64,000 nucleotides of DNA from Ziziphus jujuba (taxonomy: Eukaryota > Streptophyta > Magnoliopsida > Rosales > Rhamnaceae): positions 20,915,001 to 20,979,000 of the forward strand of contig NC_083387.1 of NCBI RefSeq assembly GCF_031755915.1, read 5' to 3'. The translations under genes were made by a program, and so were the position numbers. Positions 1 to 11,131 of this stretch are shown here, piece by piece. Position 1 is the first letter of the stretch. Each line of letters begins with the position of its first letter. The notes beneath the pieces are model-generated. The model was not told the DNA's origin and made no database searches. It was given only the letters and a program-made list of their open reading frames with translations.

Positions 1-1652
1 TATATGAATGCTTAATAATTTTCCACAGAGTTATCTTTACACTTTAACATGTATTAAGTGCTCCACTTTTAAGGAACTTAAATAATATAGTATAGCCTCA
101 TACTTCAAGTACAAATGTATCAGTAAAAGAGTCAAGCTAAGTTTTAGAGCAACAATGGTCATTATTTACGGATATATTAGAAAATCAAATTATGTATGTG
201 TGTTTAACATTATAATTGGAAGACAATGAATATGAAATGCTAGTAGCATAATAAATTTGTTGCGAGGATTATCAAATGAAAATTTTGATTTCTAGGAATT
301 TTTTCCTGTTTTCTTGTGGAAATCATTACTTACTAAGTTACCACTAGATGACTTCTGTTCTTCTATCGCACAATAGGTTAAGCAGATGCACGCATATGGG
401 TTACTGTTAGTATTTGTGGTTCCATTGCTACTATCTGTGATGAACTTTATGTGGTTTTGGAAGATCTTCAAGGGATTGAAACAGACATTAGCAAAGAGAC
501 AATGAAAGGACACGTCGGTAGAAAACCAAGAGTAAAAAGTAAATCTGCTCACCCACCTTTTTTTTCTTTTTAAATAAAGATCAGTTAATGTTTACATAAA
601 CATAATCTTTGATTTTACTGTGAATATTAAAAAACGAAACATATATGTATGTACATACAAATGTATAAGTACTTTTTTTTTTTTTTTTTTTTTAATCTCG
701 ATCTCCTTTTGTCGTTTCAACAAAATTTTCATTCCTAGTTATGTAGTTTTATATATGCACCTGAGACGTTGGCTTCCATTTTCTGAATTTAATTTTTTCT
801 AGTATTTTTGGTTTCCATTGACACGGGAGAATATGATGGGGACCTATATTCCAGAAAGAAAGGGATAGATAATGGCTATTTTCTGGAAAAAATTGTATGT
901 TATGTAATATGTCACTTCTATCTAGTGTTAAGCTAACTAGGTTTAACTTCATCTTAATTCTAAAACAGTTAATGCAAGTTTATAAGGACATATGGCAAAA
1001 TATTATGACTTTCCTGAGATCTTGTCTTTATTTCTTTGTGAGTGTTTCCCTATATTCCATAAGTTTCAGGATCCATATCTGAGAGTATATGTCTCTGTTG
1101 ATTTAAGGATTTTATCCCAGCTAAGTACCATGTTATTTATGAGCAATATTTTTGGAAACTAAAGACGGGACATATGGCATTCAGGATAAGCAGTTCCCTT
1201 TTGATCTTTTCTTTCAGTTATATATTTCTTTGGCTAGGGGTTTAAATTTTGTATTCTCATAATAATTAGTTACTGCTAAGAGAGCACAAGCCCAGGTTAT
1301 GAGGCTTTTAAAGAAAACTGTAATTTCAGATACTTACATGGAGGTAAACCCAATTTTTACAAGAAAAATGTACCAGTTTTAGTAAGATATTTTATACTTT
1401 AGAAGTTGACATCTGGGATAAGTTGCGTACATTATGTGCACTTTCGAAGCACAATATTTATTTCCTTTGTGATTTATTTACTCTTCATGTGCATCAGAAT
1501 CTGTTGACTTAAGTTTCCATTGCTATAGATTGAGTTACCAGAGTATGTGAAGACACAATATGTGTTATTCCTAAGAAGGGAGGGGCAGTATTGTGCTTTC
1601 TTTGTTATGATCAGTAGTTATGATATGGCCTCTAATTTTACTTCTTTGTAAG
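1..1652. other. AT-rich DNA, no recognised gene
   Basis: I see no convincing coding exon, RNA gene or transposon end here. Short open frames occur on both strands but have no domain-like composition. A T homopolymer lies near 672-694. If the BADC-like pseudogene just downstream once had its 5' exons, they would be expected here, but I could not find them. Confidence 0.5.
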
Positions 1653-2390
1653 GTTGGCAAATTCCAAAGGGGCAGAACAGTGAAAGAAAAGAGGCAACCA
1701 CCTAATGCAAAGAGGTACCAGTTACATATCAATGCTTGTTGTCGTTTTAATATTTAGATGTTTGTGGATTTTTAGGAGCAAAATGACCTTGTAAGCCAGT
1801 CTGCTGATATGTGTCCTTAGGTTTAAAATTTCATGTATTTTCATTGTCAATTAAGAAAATGATGGAGCTTTTTGTTCTGGAGACAAAATTGTGAGAAATC
1901 TGAAATAAGCTTTCAAAAGATAGGAGTAGTTCCGGCCATTTCTTCGAAGATCCTAATTTAGATGAACATGACGTAAACAATAATTCTAAGAAATCTCAAT
2001 TTCTTATAGAAAAAAATAAATAAATAGAAAAGAACAGAAAATACTAGATTTGGAAATTGAGAGACGTATTTTTGAAAATCACCTTGGCTGGATAACCATA
2101 GTTTGGGTTCACTTGGTTCTTTAATTTACAGGGTAATGTTATTATAGAGGGACAAGTAATTGGATATGTGGAGCAATTTGGCACTGAACCTCCTGTGAAG
2201 GTGAAATTTATTTTTGAGTTCACTTCCAATTTAGTTGCAGGGGCATGATACATGCTTCTCATGATATGTTATTCCTGATTTGTTGAGCAGTCGGATGTTT
2301 GTGGCGAAGTTTTTAAGATCCTCTTCATCGTATGGCTTTATTACCAACTCGATAGCATTGGAATTGGTCATTATCTTTTTAGGAGGTCTT
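1653..2390 (+). pseudogene. BADC-like (biotin/lipoyl attachment domain-containing) pseudogene fragment
   Basis: Three exon-like pieces translate to the C-terminal domain of plant BADC proteins, the non-biotinylated BCCP look-alikes that damp plastid acetyl-CoA carboxylase. Piece 1 (1653-1714) reads VGKFQRGRTVKEKRQPP, follows an acceptor-like AG and ends at a GT donor. Piece 2 (2132-2200) reads GQVIGYVEQFGTEPPVK; as in BADCs, this stands where BCCP has its biotinylated lysine motif. Piece 3 begins at 2291 after GAGCAG and reads SDVCGEVFKILF. The two internal introns are 417 and 90 bp with GT..AG ends, so this is not a retrocopy. Decay is clear. One base is missing in piece 1, between the PP codons and the expected Cys-Lys-Glu. 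Piece 3 loses similarity after about 12 residues, regains a weak GIGHY-like match, then stops. No upstream exons or transit peptide were found. The family assignment rests on remembered family motifs. Confidence 0.6.
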
Positions 2391-3113
2391 ATAGTTAAAC
2401 CATGAGACAATTTTTTAATTTTTATTTTTCTTTTCAAAAAACTATTGTTCTCTACCTTTTGCCATGTCTCTACCATCACTTCTTTAGAATAAAATAAATT
2501 ATTGGAGCACTTAATCTTGAGTTTCTTTGACTAATGGATAATAGGATGTGGAACACTCACCTTCTTTGCTATATTGCTACTTATATGCCTAGTGGACCAT
2601 AAAGTCTTATGAGTTATGACTGAGACATCGTAAGAAAGAAATAGACCTGTGGTAGCTTGGTTTTCATTGTTCTTAAGGCATACCAAAATTGCTTTTTTTA
2701 TTTCAACCTTACATGAAAGATTTTTGTTCACATGTAGTATATGGTTGGTAGAAACTACTCGTTTTTGGCATTTGGTGGTTTTAAAATTCCATATAGATTA
2801 AGGTTAAGTTGCATTTAGAATTTTATCTTGAAGTTATTTTAGCCAATTGTTATAGTAGGTTTTTGTTTGATATTAGTTATTTCATTTTTTAGATTTCAAG
2901 TTTTTAAAGACCAAGACTGTGTTTAATGCAACAAGTTCAATTCGCCTCCCACTTACACCATTGCTCCCACCACCAGCATTATTACTGTTAGCTGCACGTG
3001 TTGATATATTTTATTTTCTTATGAGGTAATAATGTTTTTGTAAATATTATTTAAATATCTTGAATTATAAAAATTTAATAACTTGCTTTACATATTGCCT
3101 ATTTTTACGTTAT
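2391..3113. other. Intergenic, nothing recognised
   Basis: AT-rich sequence with only short frames lacking family motifs. It may include the former 3' end of the BADC-like pseudogene. No transposon ends were seen. Confidence 0.4.
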
Positions 3114-3700
3114 CACTACTTGATTAATTTAAGATTTATTAATATTAATTTTAAAATGATTAAACTAAAAAATTGGCTTCTATTGACCAAAATTTTGTTG
3201 CTGAAAGTCTTAGCAAAAGTTAAAATTTTATTAGCTAGTAATGTTTGGTTGCTAAATAAGAGTATCACTGATCAATTTTTTGTGGTTAACAATATTTTTA
3301 AATATGCAAAGTCATTAAGTGATTAACATGTTGGTTGCTTTAAGTGACCGTCAATGACCAAACAATTTGGTCTCAAAATGTTGTTTTTAGTGACTAATAA
3401 TAGTCACTTAAAATGTGAAATTGGTCACTTAAAAAGTTTTATATTATCAAATTTGATCAAAATGTTACTTTTTTAGAGATCTTTAAAAATTAAAATTTGT
3501 CATCAAAACAACAAAAATCTAATTGTTAAAATTTTTTAGTTTTAATGATCAAATATTTGTTGGTGACTAAAACCAATTAGTTACAACGTTTAAGCAATCA
3601 GGCAGTAACGATGTTTTTTTGGTTAAAAACTTTTGATGACCAATATATGGCTTTTTACAACCAAAATTAATTGTCGTTGAAAGGATTTTTTTGAGTAGTG
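3114..3700. mobile_element. CACTA-like non-autonomous DNA element (MITE-like)
   Basis: The right end, read on the minus strand, begins CACTACTCAAAAAAATCC, a typical plant CACTA terminus. A CACTACT start lies at 3114-3120, giving a possible element of 587 bp. The interior holds many scattered copies, in both orientations, of short words such as TGGTCACTTAAA and GGTGACTAAAA, as expected for subterminal transposase-binding repeats. The left inverted repeat matches the right one only over about 7 bp, and no exact 3-bp target duplication is visible (TAT against ATT). The left boundary is therefore uncertain. There is no transposase coding capacity. Confidence 0.45.
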
Positions 3701-4633
3701 ATTTGTTCTTCTATGAAAGAGATTGAAAGGAAGATGTAAAAGAACAAGTGGAATAGCATTATAAGAGAATGCTGTAGAAACATAAATTTGTCAATTTTTT
3801 TTTTTTTTTTTGGTGCAATGAATGATATTGTTTTTCTCATCAAATGCAATGAATAAATAATGCTTCACTCGTGATCAATTTGTCTTAGTTTTTCTTATAT
3901 TGATATGTAATTTAATTTTGCCATTTGTTAGGCGATTATGGAGTAGTCATTTTTTAGTCTCTAAACCCTCCGTTAAAGAATGACTTTTCAAAAGTCCACC
4001 CAATGTGGTGTTTTTTGGGTTTAGTCACCCAAAACAACTCATGAAGAAACACTGCCATACCTTCCTCCATCTCTTGGAAAATTGCAAATTGACGGTTAAG
4101 TTCAGCTGAAACAACTACACTCTTTAATGATCTCTTCATCAATTACAAAAGATATTATTTCATTGAGCAGGCTCATGGATTTTTATGCTAATTCCAAGTC
4201 TGGAGACCTTTGCTATGCAAAGTTGGTCTTTTATTAATTTGATAAACTCAATGTGTATATTTGAAACTCCATAATGAAGGTCATTCCAACAGTACAATCC
4301 TTTTAAGGCTCTGTATATGTACAACGAAATGCACCACACAAACTTTTATGGTTTGTTACGAGTGGTGTAGTATATTATATATAATGAAACATTAATTTAT
4401 AATTTCAACACAACACATCTATCACCAAATATAAAAGAATGCCTTTTTATCTTTTTATCTCTAAAGAAACATAAAAGATGTTCCTAAAAGTACATTAAAT
4501 AGTAAAAACAAATTATATAAAACTTCTCAATGTTTCTATACCTTTGTGTCAAACTTCTATATATTCTTGTTATTATCAATGATATGATTGCCATTGAATC
4601 CAAATCCTTGATATTCGTGGGGATTGCACGCGC
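3701..4633. other. Intergenic, nothing recognised
   Basis: AT-rich sequence with short frames only. A 62-codon minus-strand frame at 3954-4142 has no family motif that I recognise and is probably chance. Confidence 0.35.
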
Positions 4634-4642
4634 CTATAAAAG

Positions 4643-5525
4643 GAGAAAATCTTCAGTGCAACGGTGGTACCAGATCAGCTTGTACCACTTCAAGTCAATA
4701 TTTGACACCTGTTAAAAATGCCACATCATCTCATCATTTTAACTCATTATTTTATTTTTTTTTCTTGAAAACATAAGAACTTTTGCAGGCAATTTTTCCT
4801 TTTTCAAAAGATTCTTTTTCTTCCCTTCCTTGGCGTAAATGAACGGTCCTTTTCTTTATCTGCAATTTTAGATCTTCAAAACTATAATTTTTTTTTCTTT
4901 TAAATTGATCCATCCACAGGACTCCTTCATTTTCAAATTGTTTTTGATTTATATTGGATGGATAGACAATGCATTCGAGCACTGTAACACATGAGATCTT
5001 GCATAAGTGAGTCTATTAGAATAATATATCTCTTTATCTCCATTCGTCAGTGCCCATTTGATTTGGATCTAAGATTTCCATGATGATTTTAACACACATA
5101 CAAAAAACAAAAAAAGAAAAAAAAAGAAAGAGCTTTGGAGCTCTCTTTGAAGGCCAGCTTTCTCTCTCTAATGCTTCCGAATGAAGATTTTGGAGAGTTC
5201 TAATGCTTTTGGAATGTAGTTTTTGGAGAGTTATGTAGCTTTACATGGAGGATGCTTTTATTTATCTTTGTTTTAATTATTACGTTTTCATTTAAACCCT
5301 TAATCACAATGGTGATAGAGAAGGAATAAACCATAAACCCATCAATAAGGGGCCATGCTTTTCTCCTGTAAAAGGTTTTAAAACTTAAAAAAAAAAATTA
5401 AAAAAAATAATAATGAATATAATAAATTGGGAAGATAAACTGACATTGAATTTTAACAGGTGTCATGTACTGACTTGAAGTGGTACCAGCTGACCTGGTA
5501 CCACCGTTGCACTGAAGATTTTTTC
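4643..5525. mobile_element. Mutator-type MITE with 75-bp terminal inverted repeats
   Basis: The ends 4643-4717 and 5451-5525 are inverted copies of about 75 bp. Both contain the core AATCTTCAGTGCAACGGTGG and, further in, TGACACCTGTTAAAA. The element is flanked by the perfect 9-bp direct repeat CTATAAAAG at 4634-4642 and 5526-5534. A 9-bp target duplication with long inverted ends is characteristic of Mutator-like elements. The 883-bp body is AT-rich with no transposase frame, so it must have been moved by a related MULE elsewhere. The right inverted repeat is the better preserved in the GGTACC-containing inner part. Confidence 0.85.
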
Positions 5526-5534
5526 CTATAAAAG

Positions 5535-6054
5535 ACATAGAAATACATGTCATTTCCTATAAAAATAGTGCAAACTTTAAAATAAAAAATAAAAAACAAA
5601 TATATTTAATAATCTTTTGCAATACTTGTTCTAATATATTCAATATACTTGTATTCTGAATCAAATTTGTTGAAGCAACATGACTATGAACCTAGTAAAT
5701 ATAATTTTAATATATATATAAAGGGATAAAAATATATGGTAAGAAAATAAAATAATATTAATAATTTTTACCATCAAAGAAACATCAAATATGAATCATA
5801 AAGTTAAAATGCAATAAAAAATATAGTATTACTTGATCACCATGATATCCAGGTGCCATGTTGAATGGCAAGTTTAATAGATTTTATCTATTAAAATTAG
5901 ATGAAACCTAAAAGTGAAAATATATGTGAATATTAAATACTAATGTTGTTAACACAGACAAAATTTTGGTTGATAATAATTATACCTGCATAGATTGGAA
6001 TATTGAAATAATAAAGTTTGTTGAATTGAACTTCAATTCTTACATCATTTTGTT
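5535..6054. other. AT-rich intergenic DNA
   Basis: No gene or element ends were recognised. It lies between the Mutator-type MITE and the 3' end of the FAR1-related pseudogene. Confidence 0.4.
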
Positions 6055-6346
6055 CTATTTCACTAGCACATGACTATTACGGAGATGGTTCTCCAAGTGC
6101 AACGTTTTTCTTCTTTCAAACTCTTTCAAGAGCATTTCTTGGCCTTGTATATTTTCCACGTACTCTTTCCCTATTTTAATTCCTTTAATTTTCTCACTAG
6201 TACTTGGTACGGTTGTAGCCTTTGTGATATTAGAAATGGATTTCCGAGTATAATTGTCTTTTAAAATATGCATCCACATCTTCTAAAATCTTACCAAGAG
6301 TAGTCCTTGCAATTTTATATGTTTCATCTATTTCTGCTAACTTTAT

Positions 6347-9201
6347 TGTCAGGATCCGTTCAAGATCCTTCATCGAAACCCTAAACAAGCTTGATCCCAG
6401 AAGAACACCACTGAATCTTCCAATGGAAAATCCGACAGCATTGCCTCTAAGAGTAGGATTTACCACAAATTTTCCTGCACAGAAAGCACTCTTCTAACAA
6501 TATCTCCTTATTCTTCACACCTTACTACAAATTATTTTCACAAATTGTAGCACTTCAAAATTTACAGGAAACTAGTGCAATATATAATAATAAAATGTCC
6601 AAAGCAGTATACTGAACAGTATAAAGATACAACTAAGTATGAAATTTGATACAACAAAAGATAAAAGAAATAATACGAGATAGAGAGGAAAAGAAGGGAA
6701 AGCTTCTTGGACTTCGACAGCAAACCAACACATTGAGCTCACCCCAGACGATCAACGTCTACTAATCTGGATCTGGGGGAACAGATTAAAAAAAAAAATG
6801 ATATGCTAATCATTTCAATGAGTGACCCAATCTTCTATACAATAATAATAATAATAATAATAATAATATAATAATAATAAAATAAACTTGATTAATTAAT
6901 AATAAATAATCAAATAAATAATAAGTAGTTGAAAATAATGTTTTCTCTCAAAACCCTCACAGTTTACTTATTTTGAAATGTTCTCCTTTCAAAAACATTT
7001 TCACAAAACGAATATTTGTAACTCCAAAATCGGGAGAATAATTAAATAGGTAATTAAATAAATAGTTAAGACACAAATAATATACAATAAAATAATTTAG
7101 AACATTTGCATTACAGACATGTGGTATAAAAGTGAAATTCAATACATAATTTGTAAAAAAAGAAACTTGCATACGATCGCCTGGCGTCCCAACAACGCTG
7201 CTGCTTATAACCATCATCCTAGTTATGAGGGAGGCGTCAGCTTATGTGTACTATATAAAATTTGTTTGCCTTCAGGTCCATAGCATCTTACAGGAGAGTA
7301 TACCAACTTGCACACTTATCAACAAATATAGTACAGACCACCAATACTGTATGAGTGTGTCTAAAATCAAAATCATAATTTTCCAAATATAACAATCTCA
7401 TAAATTACCATTTTTCAAATCCATTGGTCCACATCACCTTTAAACCATCATCATAATCTCATCACTTAAAATCCGTGATTGAAACTCCACCAATTTCACC
7501 ATAGCAGATCAAATCCACCAATAATCAATGCATAAAATATTTTTGAACATAATAATTTAAAACAATATTTTCACAAATTCTCAAAAATCAATTTAAATAA
7601 AATTGCATTAAAATCGCAATAAAAATCATCAATGCATAAATCCATATAAATACATTTATTATGAATCATAAATTCAATAATAAACATAACAATAATTAAT
7701 AAGAATTTAAAACCACAATTCCTTTAAATTCCCAAATATATATATATATATATATTTTTTTTTTTGGCCACCAAAACATATATTAAAAATTATCATAAAT
7801 TGGCAATATAAATTTAGATAGCAAGTTTATTAAATCTCCAACACATAAAACATATTTTTCCAATTAATCAATTAAACTCATAATATATATAATTAATCAC
7901 CCAAAATAATTTTTGAAGGTGGATTACTCACCTTGAGCATGCAATTAAATCAAGATCTTCCACAGGATCGATTCCACAATTCACATGTGCTCGTAAAATA
8001 TCAATATTACACCAAAACTGATTAAATTAATATTTTAATAGGATAATTTATATAAGTGTACCGGGAGATTTAATACAAACGTTAACCAAAATTCACAAAC
8101 GATATACCAAATCGAAGCTTATGACACAAGGATTAAGAATTGAGTCTTACCTTCTGGAGATCGGACCTGAGGTGATCGGAATCTCATCGGAAATGTTTTG
8201 AATTTAATATCCTCGGATCTCACAAACCATTGGGAGTTGGAGGAAAACGATCTCGGATTTGGATTCAGGGAGGTCAAATAAGTGGGGAAGGGTAAGTGGG
8301 AAAATCAGAAACTCATTCGAATTGGGTTTTCTAGTGAGCTGCTGTGGTCACCGGAATCCGCCATTGCCAGCGATGTGTCCAGCTACCATTGGCCGTAAAA
8401 TTTGGTGGGGAGGTAGATCTAGTAATGGGTAAGCCAATGGGACCACCGGTGAAGCAAACAGAGGTCTAGTTTGGGAGAAATTGATCGGAGAAGAAAAATG
8501 GGCCGTTGCCAAAAAATGCCTCGATCCAGGTGTGTTGGCGTGATTTTTGGCTAGCCAGCTAGTTTTCAGGTCGGCATCACGGTGGCCCGGTGCGTGTACT
8601 GTTTTGGTGGCCAGAAAAGGGTTGTTCGGCAGTGGTCAGTTCTCTCTCCTCCTCTCTCTTCCTTCTCCTTCTCTCTCCTCTCTTCTCCTCCACCTTAGCC
8701 CCCCTTCACCCAATCAAAATGCCTCCTATGGTGCCACTGTGCACTCATGGGTTGGCTAGATTTTGACATGTGATGATACTGTTCACACACACTCACAGAT
8801 CGATAAATAGTAACTACTATCTCAGAAAAACTTCACGGATTCGTAACTTTCAAACCAAATGTCCAAATCAGGCATGCCACTAGTCTATGAACTCGTATCG
8901 ATGAATACTTTTCAACCATATAGAATTCAAACCCAAATTTCACAAGAATAAAAAGTCAACTCTGACACCCTTGGATAGTTAGGACCTCAACTTGTTTTGC
9001 TCATAACTCTCAAACCATAGCTCTGTTTATGATGTGCTACTAGTCTACGGACTCGAGTCAATCTGTGCTTCACAACGGTGCCTCGATCAACCTAGAATTC
9101 CATTCGGAACAAAAAGTCAAAGTTTGATACCTCTCGGTCAACGACTGTCAAACCTGATCAACTTGAGAAAATTTCGGTGTACTTCGGGATGGGGTGTTAC
9201 A
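6347..9201 (-). mobile_element. Solo LTR (2.86 kb), same family as 53035-55875
   Basis: On the minus strand this runs from TGTAACACCCCATCCCGAAG at 9201 to a CCTGACA end at 6347. Similarity in length, ends and internal landmarks to 53035-55875 identifies it as one LTR of the same family. Shared landmarks are the U3 pattern of TTGACC and GTAGACTAG words, the region around CTCAGTGAGC-like and GATGATTAGCATCTCA-like words, and the terminal AGGTTCGGTGGTATT-like block. There is no second LTR, PBS or pol region, so it is a solo LTR left by recombination. The FAR1-related gene continues on both sides. An obvious 5-bp target duplication is not visible (GCATT and ATAAA on the minus strand). Short frames inside, such as 8547-8759, are not genes. 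Confidence 0.75.
6841..6891. repeat. (AAT)n microsatellite
   Basis: An almost pure run of AAT triplets with two interruptions, inside the solo LTR. Confidence 0.9.
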
Positions 9202-11131
9202 AATGCCGCTTGAGTCTGCAATCTACACAGATCCTTATAACATCTTGCCAAACTTGCATTAGGGTCTTCATTTATTGTATTCGGAAATACAAATTCAGAA
9301 TTTCCTAACTTTGCAGATTTTGTCCATCGTTTCACTATATATTGTACATGAATTTTCTTTATATCCTTTGAAGAAAGAACTTTAAGAGCATGGGAGCACA
9401 AAATTCTTGTAGACTCAAATTTTCTACAATTGCAAATTACTATGTTATTAGAAAAATCATATTTAACAGTATGTGAAATTATTTTTTATGATTGGTAAGT
9501 TTGTACTTCATCACTGTCCCAATGTCACCAAAAATTTGCATGGCACAATCAAAAGCCTTACATAACTCATCTTGGAATACCTTAAATATTATTGGGGTGT
9601 AAATATTTGCTGCATCTTTTAGAATTTCAACTCAAAATGATAATGATGGAGTACTTTGAGTCGCTTTGAAATCAGCCTTTAATTCTTCATAATGACGATC
9701 TTCAATTAATCTCTAAAAATGCTCAAAGAACCTCAGTAAATTATGTTGATAGCCGACATAGTTTGTAATCACATTATTCATACTCTCACTTCGTTGAGTA
9801 GTAGACATATCTGCATAAAAGTTTCTCTCCCATAAACCAATGCCCATTTCTTTCTCAAATCAAAGATTCGTATAAGCTAATCATTATCTTTAAGATCATA
9901 TTTCTCAAGCATTGCATTCCAAGATAGAAAAAATTCTTGTTCTTCTTCATAATCATATATGCAGCTATTGAAATCTTTGGCAAACTCTCAAAATTTCTCA
10001 AAAACTCTATTAAGATATTTTGCTGCATTTTGATACAAGTGCCATATACACAATCAGTGATATGTTTATGGCCATTGAGAAGTTAATGCTTTTGTCATTG
10101 CTGGATCTTGATCAGTAAGAGTAGTTTTTGGTTTTTTACCTAGCATTGCTTCTACAAAAGTATCAAACAACCAAATAAATGTCTCAACACTTTCATCATA
10201 CAATATCGCAGCTCCAAATATAGTAGTTTGCTTATGGTGGATCACACCTAGAAACATAGCAAAAGGTTGACTACATTGATTTTTCCTATAATTTGTATCG
10301 AACCTAACTACATAACCAAAATGAGAGTAGGCAATCATCATTTTTGCATCTGCCCATAAAATATTACTTACCAAATTGTCTTGATCCACTTGTATTGCAT
10401 AAAAAATAAAATAAAATTAGGCTATTCCAATTGCATAGATTGTAAATATTCCAAAACACCACCTGTCTCTCCTACCTTCATTTGAATTGTTCTTTTAGTT
10501 TTCAAGTAATTCTTGTAATCATCACGAATAAATCCAAGATTTTCATATCCGCCTACTCACTTAGCCATTAACTCCAAACTTGCTTTAGGAGCAGTTCCTA
10601 AGTATCAGCTATATCTATTTCAGCTTCTCGGACAAAAGTTAATTTTCTTTGAGGCCTATACAAATGACTTTTACTGGGAGTTGATTTTACATCTGTATGT
10701 TAGGCAATGAAATCAGTAATACGATATTTACTAGTCTGATCTAAATTTATTTTCATTCTAGCTAAACAACCAAATTTTGTTTCAAAATGATGAGATTTAG
10801 CATTAATATTTCATTTATCCTTTCCCCGAAAGCCTTCACAACAACAACAAAAAGTTCTAGTTTTCATCTTTCCAATTTGATCTTTATGTCCCTTACTCCT
10901 TCGAATGCCAAAACCGACCTTGTAAGCATAAGCATTATAAACCTTATAAGCTTCATCTTCACTTTCAAATTCCATTCCAAGTTTTGGTATCATTTCATCC
11001 AAAATTTTAGAATGAATCACTTCTATTTTTTCTTTACTAGTTATGTTTTCTTCATCTTTTTTATCTTCATCTTCCAATGACATATTAATATCTTTACCTA
11101 CACAACTATTATTATCCATGATCTTCAGCAC

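Larger units (their letters stand above)
6055..11131 (-). pseudogene. FAR1-related (FRS/MULE transposase-derived) pseudogene interrupted by a solo LTR
   Basis: Read from 11131 downward, four pieces follow the order of plant FHY3/FAR1-related proteins, transposase-derived transcription factors. First is the N-terminal FAR1 DNA-binding region (11131-10811, with MEFESEDEAYKVYNAYAYKV and TFCCCCEGFRGKDK). Its zinc-binding part continues below 10811 as HHFETKFGCLARMKINLDQT, with stops. Second is the MULE transposase core (10389-10066, with VVRFDTNYRKNQ and LTDQDPAMTKA). Third is the end of the SWIM zinc finger and following helix (9401-9202, CSHALKVLSSKDIKKIHVQY). Last is the C-terminal segment (6346-6055, KLAEIDETYKIARTTLGKIL). 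Several in-frame stops and frame changes lie between 10811 and 9401, so it cannot make a full protein. A solo LTR at 6347-9201 splits it between LCRLQTQAAF and KLAEIDETYK. Whether it was a domesticated FRS gene or a MULE transposase is not decidable here; no Mutator ends were found around it. Confidence 0.8.

Noticed and set aside
2231..2479. 82-residue minus-strand frame (IKPYDEEDLKN region)
   Set aside because: Antisense to the BADC-like third exon; no motif, whereas the plus strand shows recognisable family residues.
8547..8759. Ser/Leu-rich frame near a CT-rich run
   Set aside because: Inside the solo LTR at the position equivalent to the pyrimidine-rich stretch of the other copies; not a gene.
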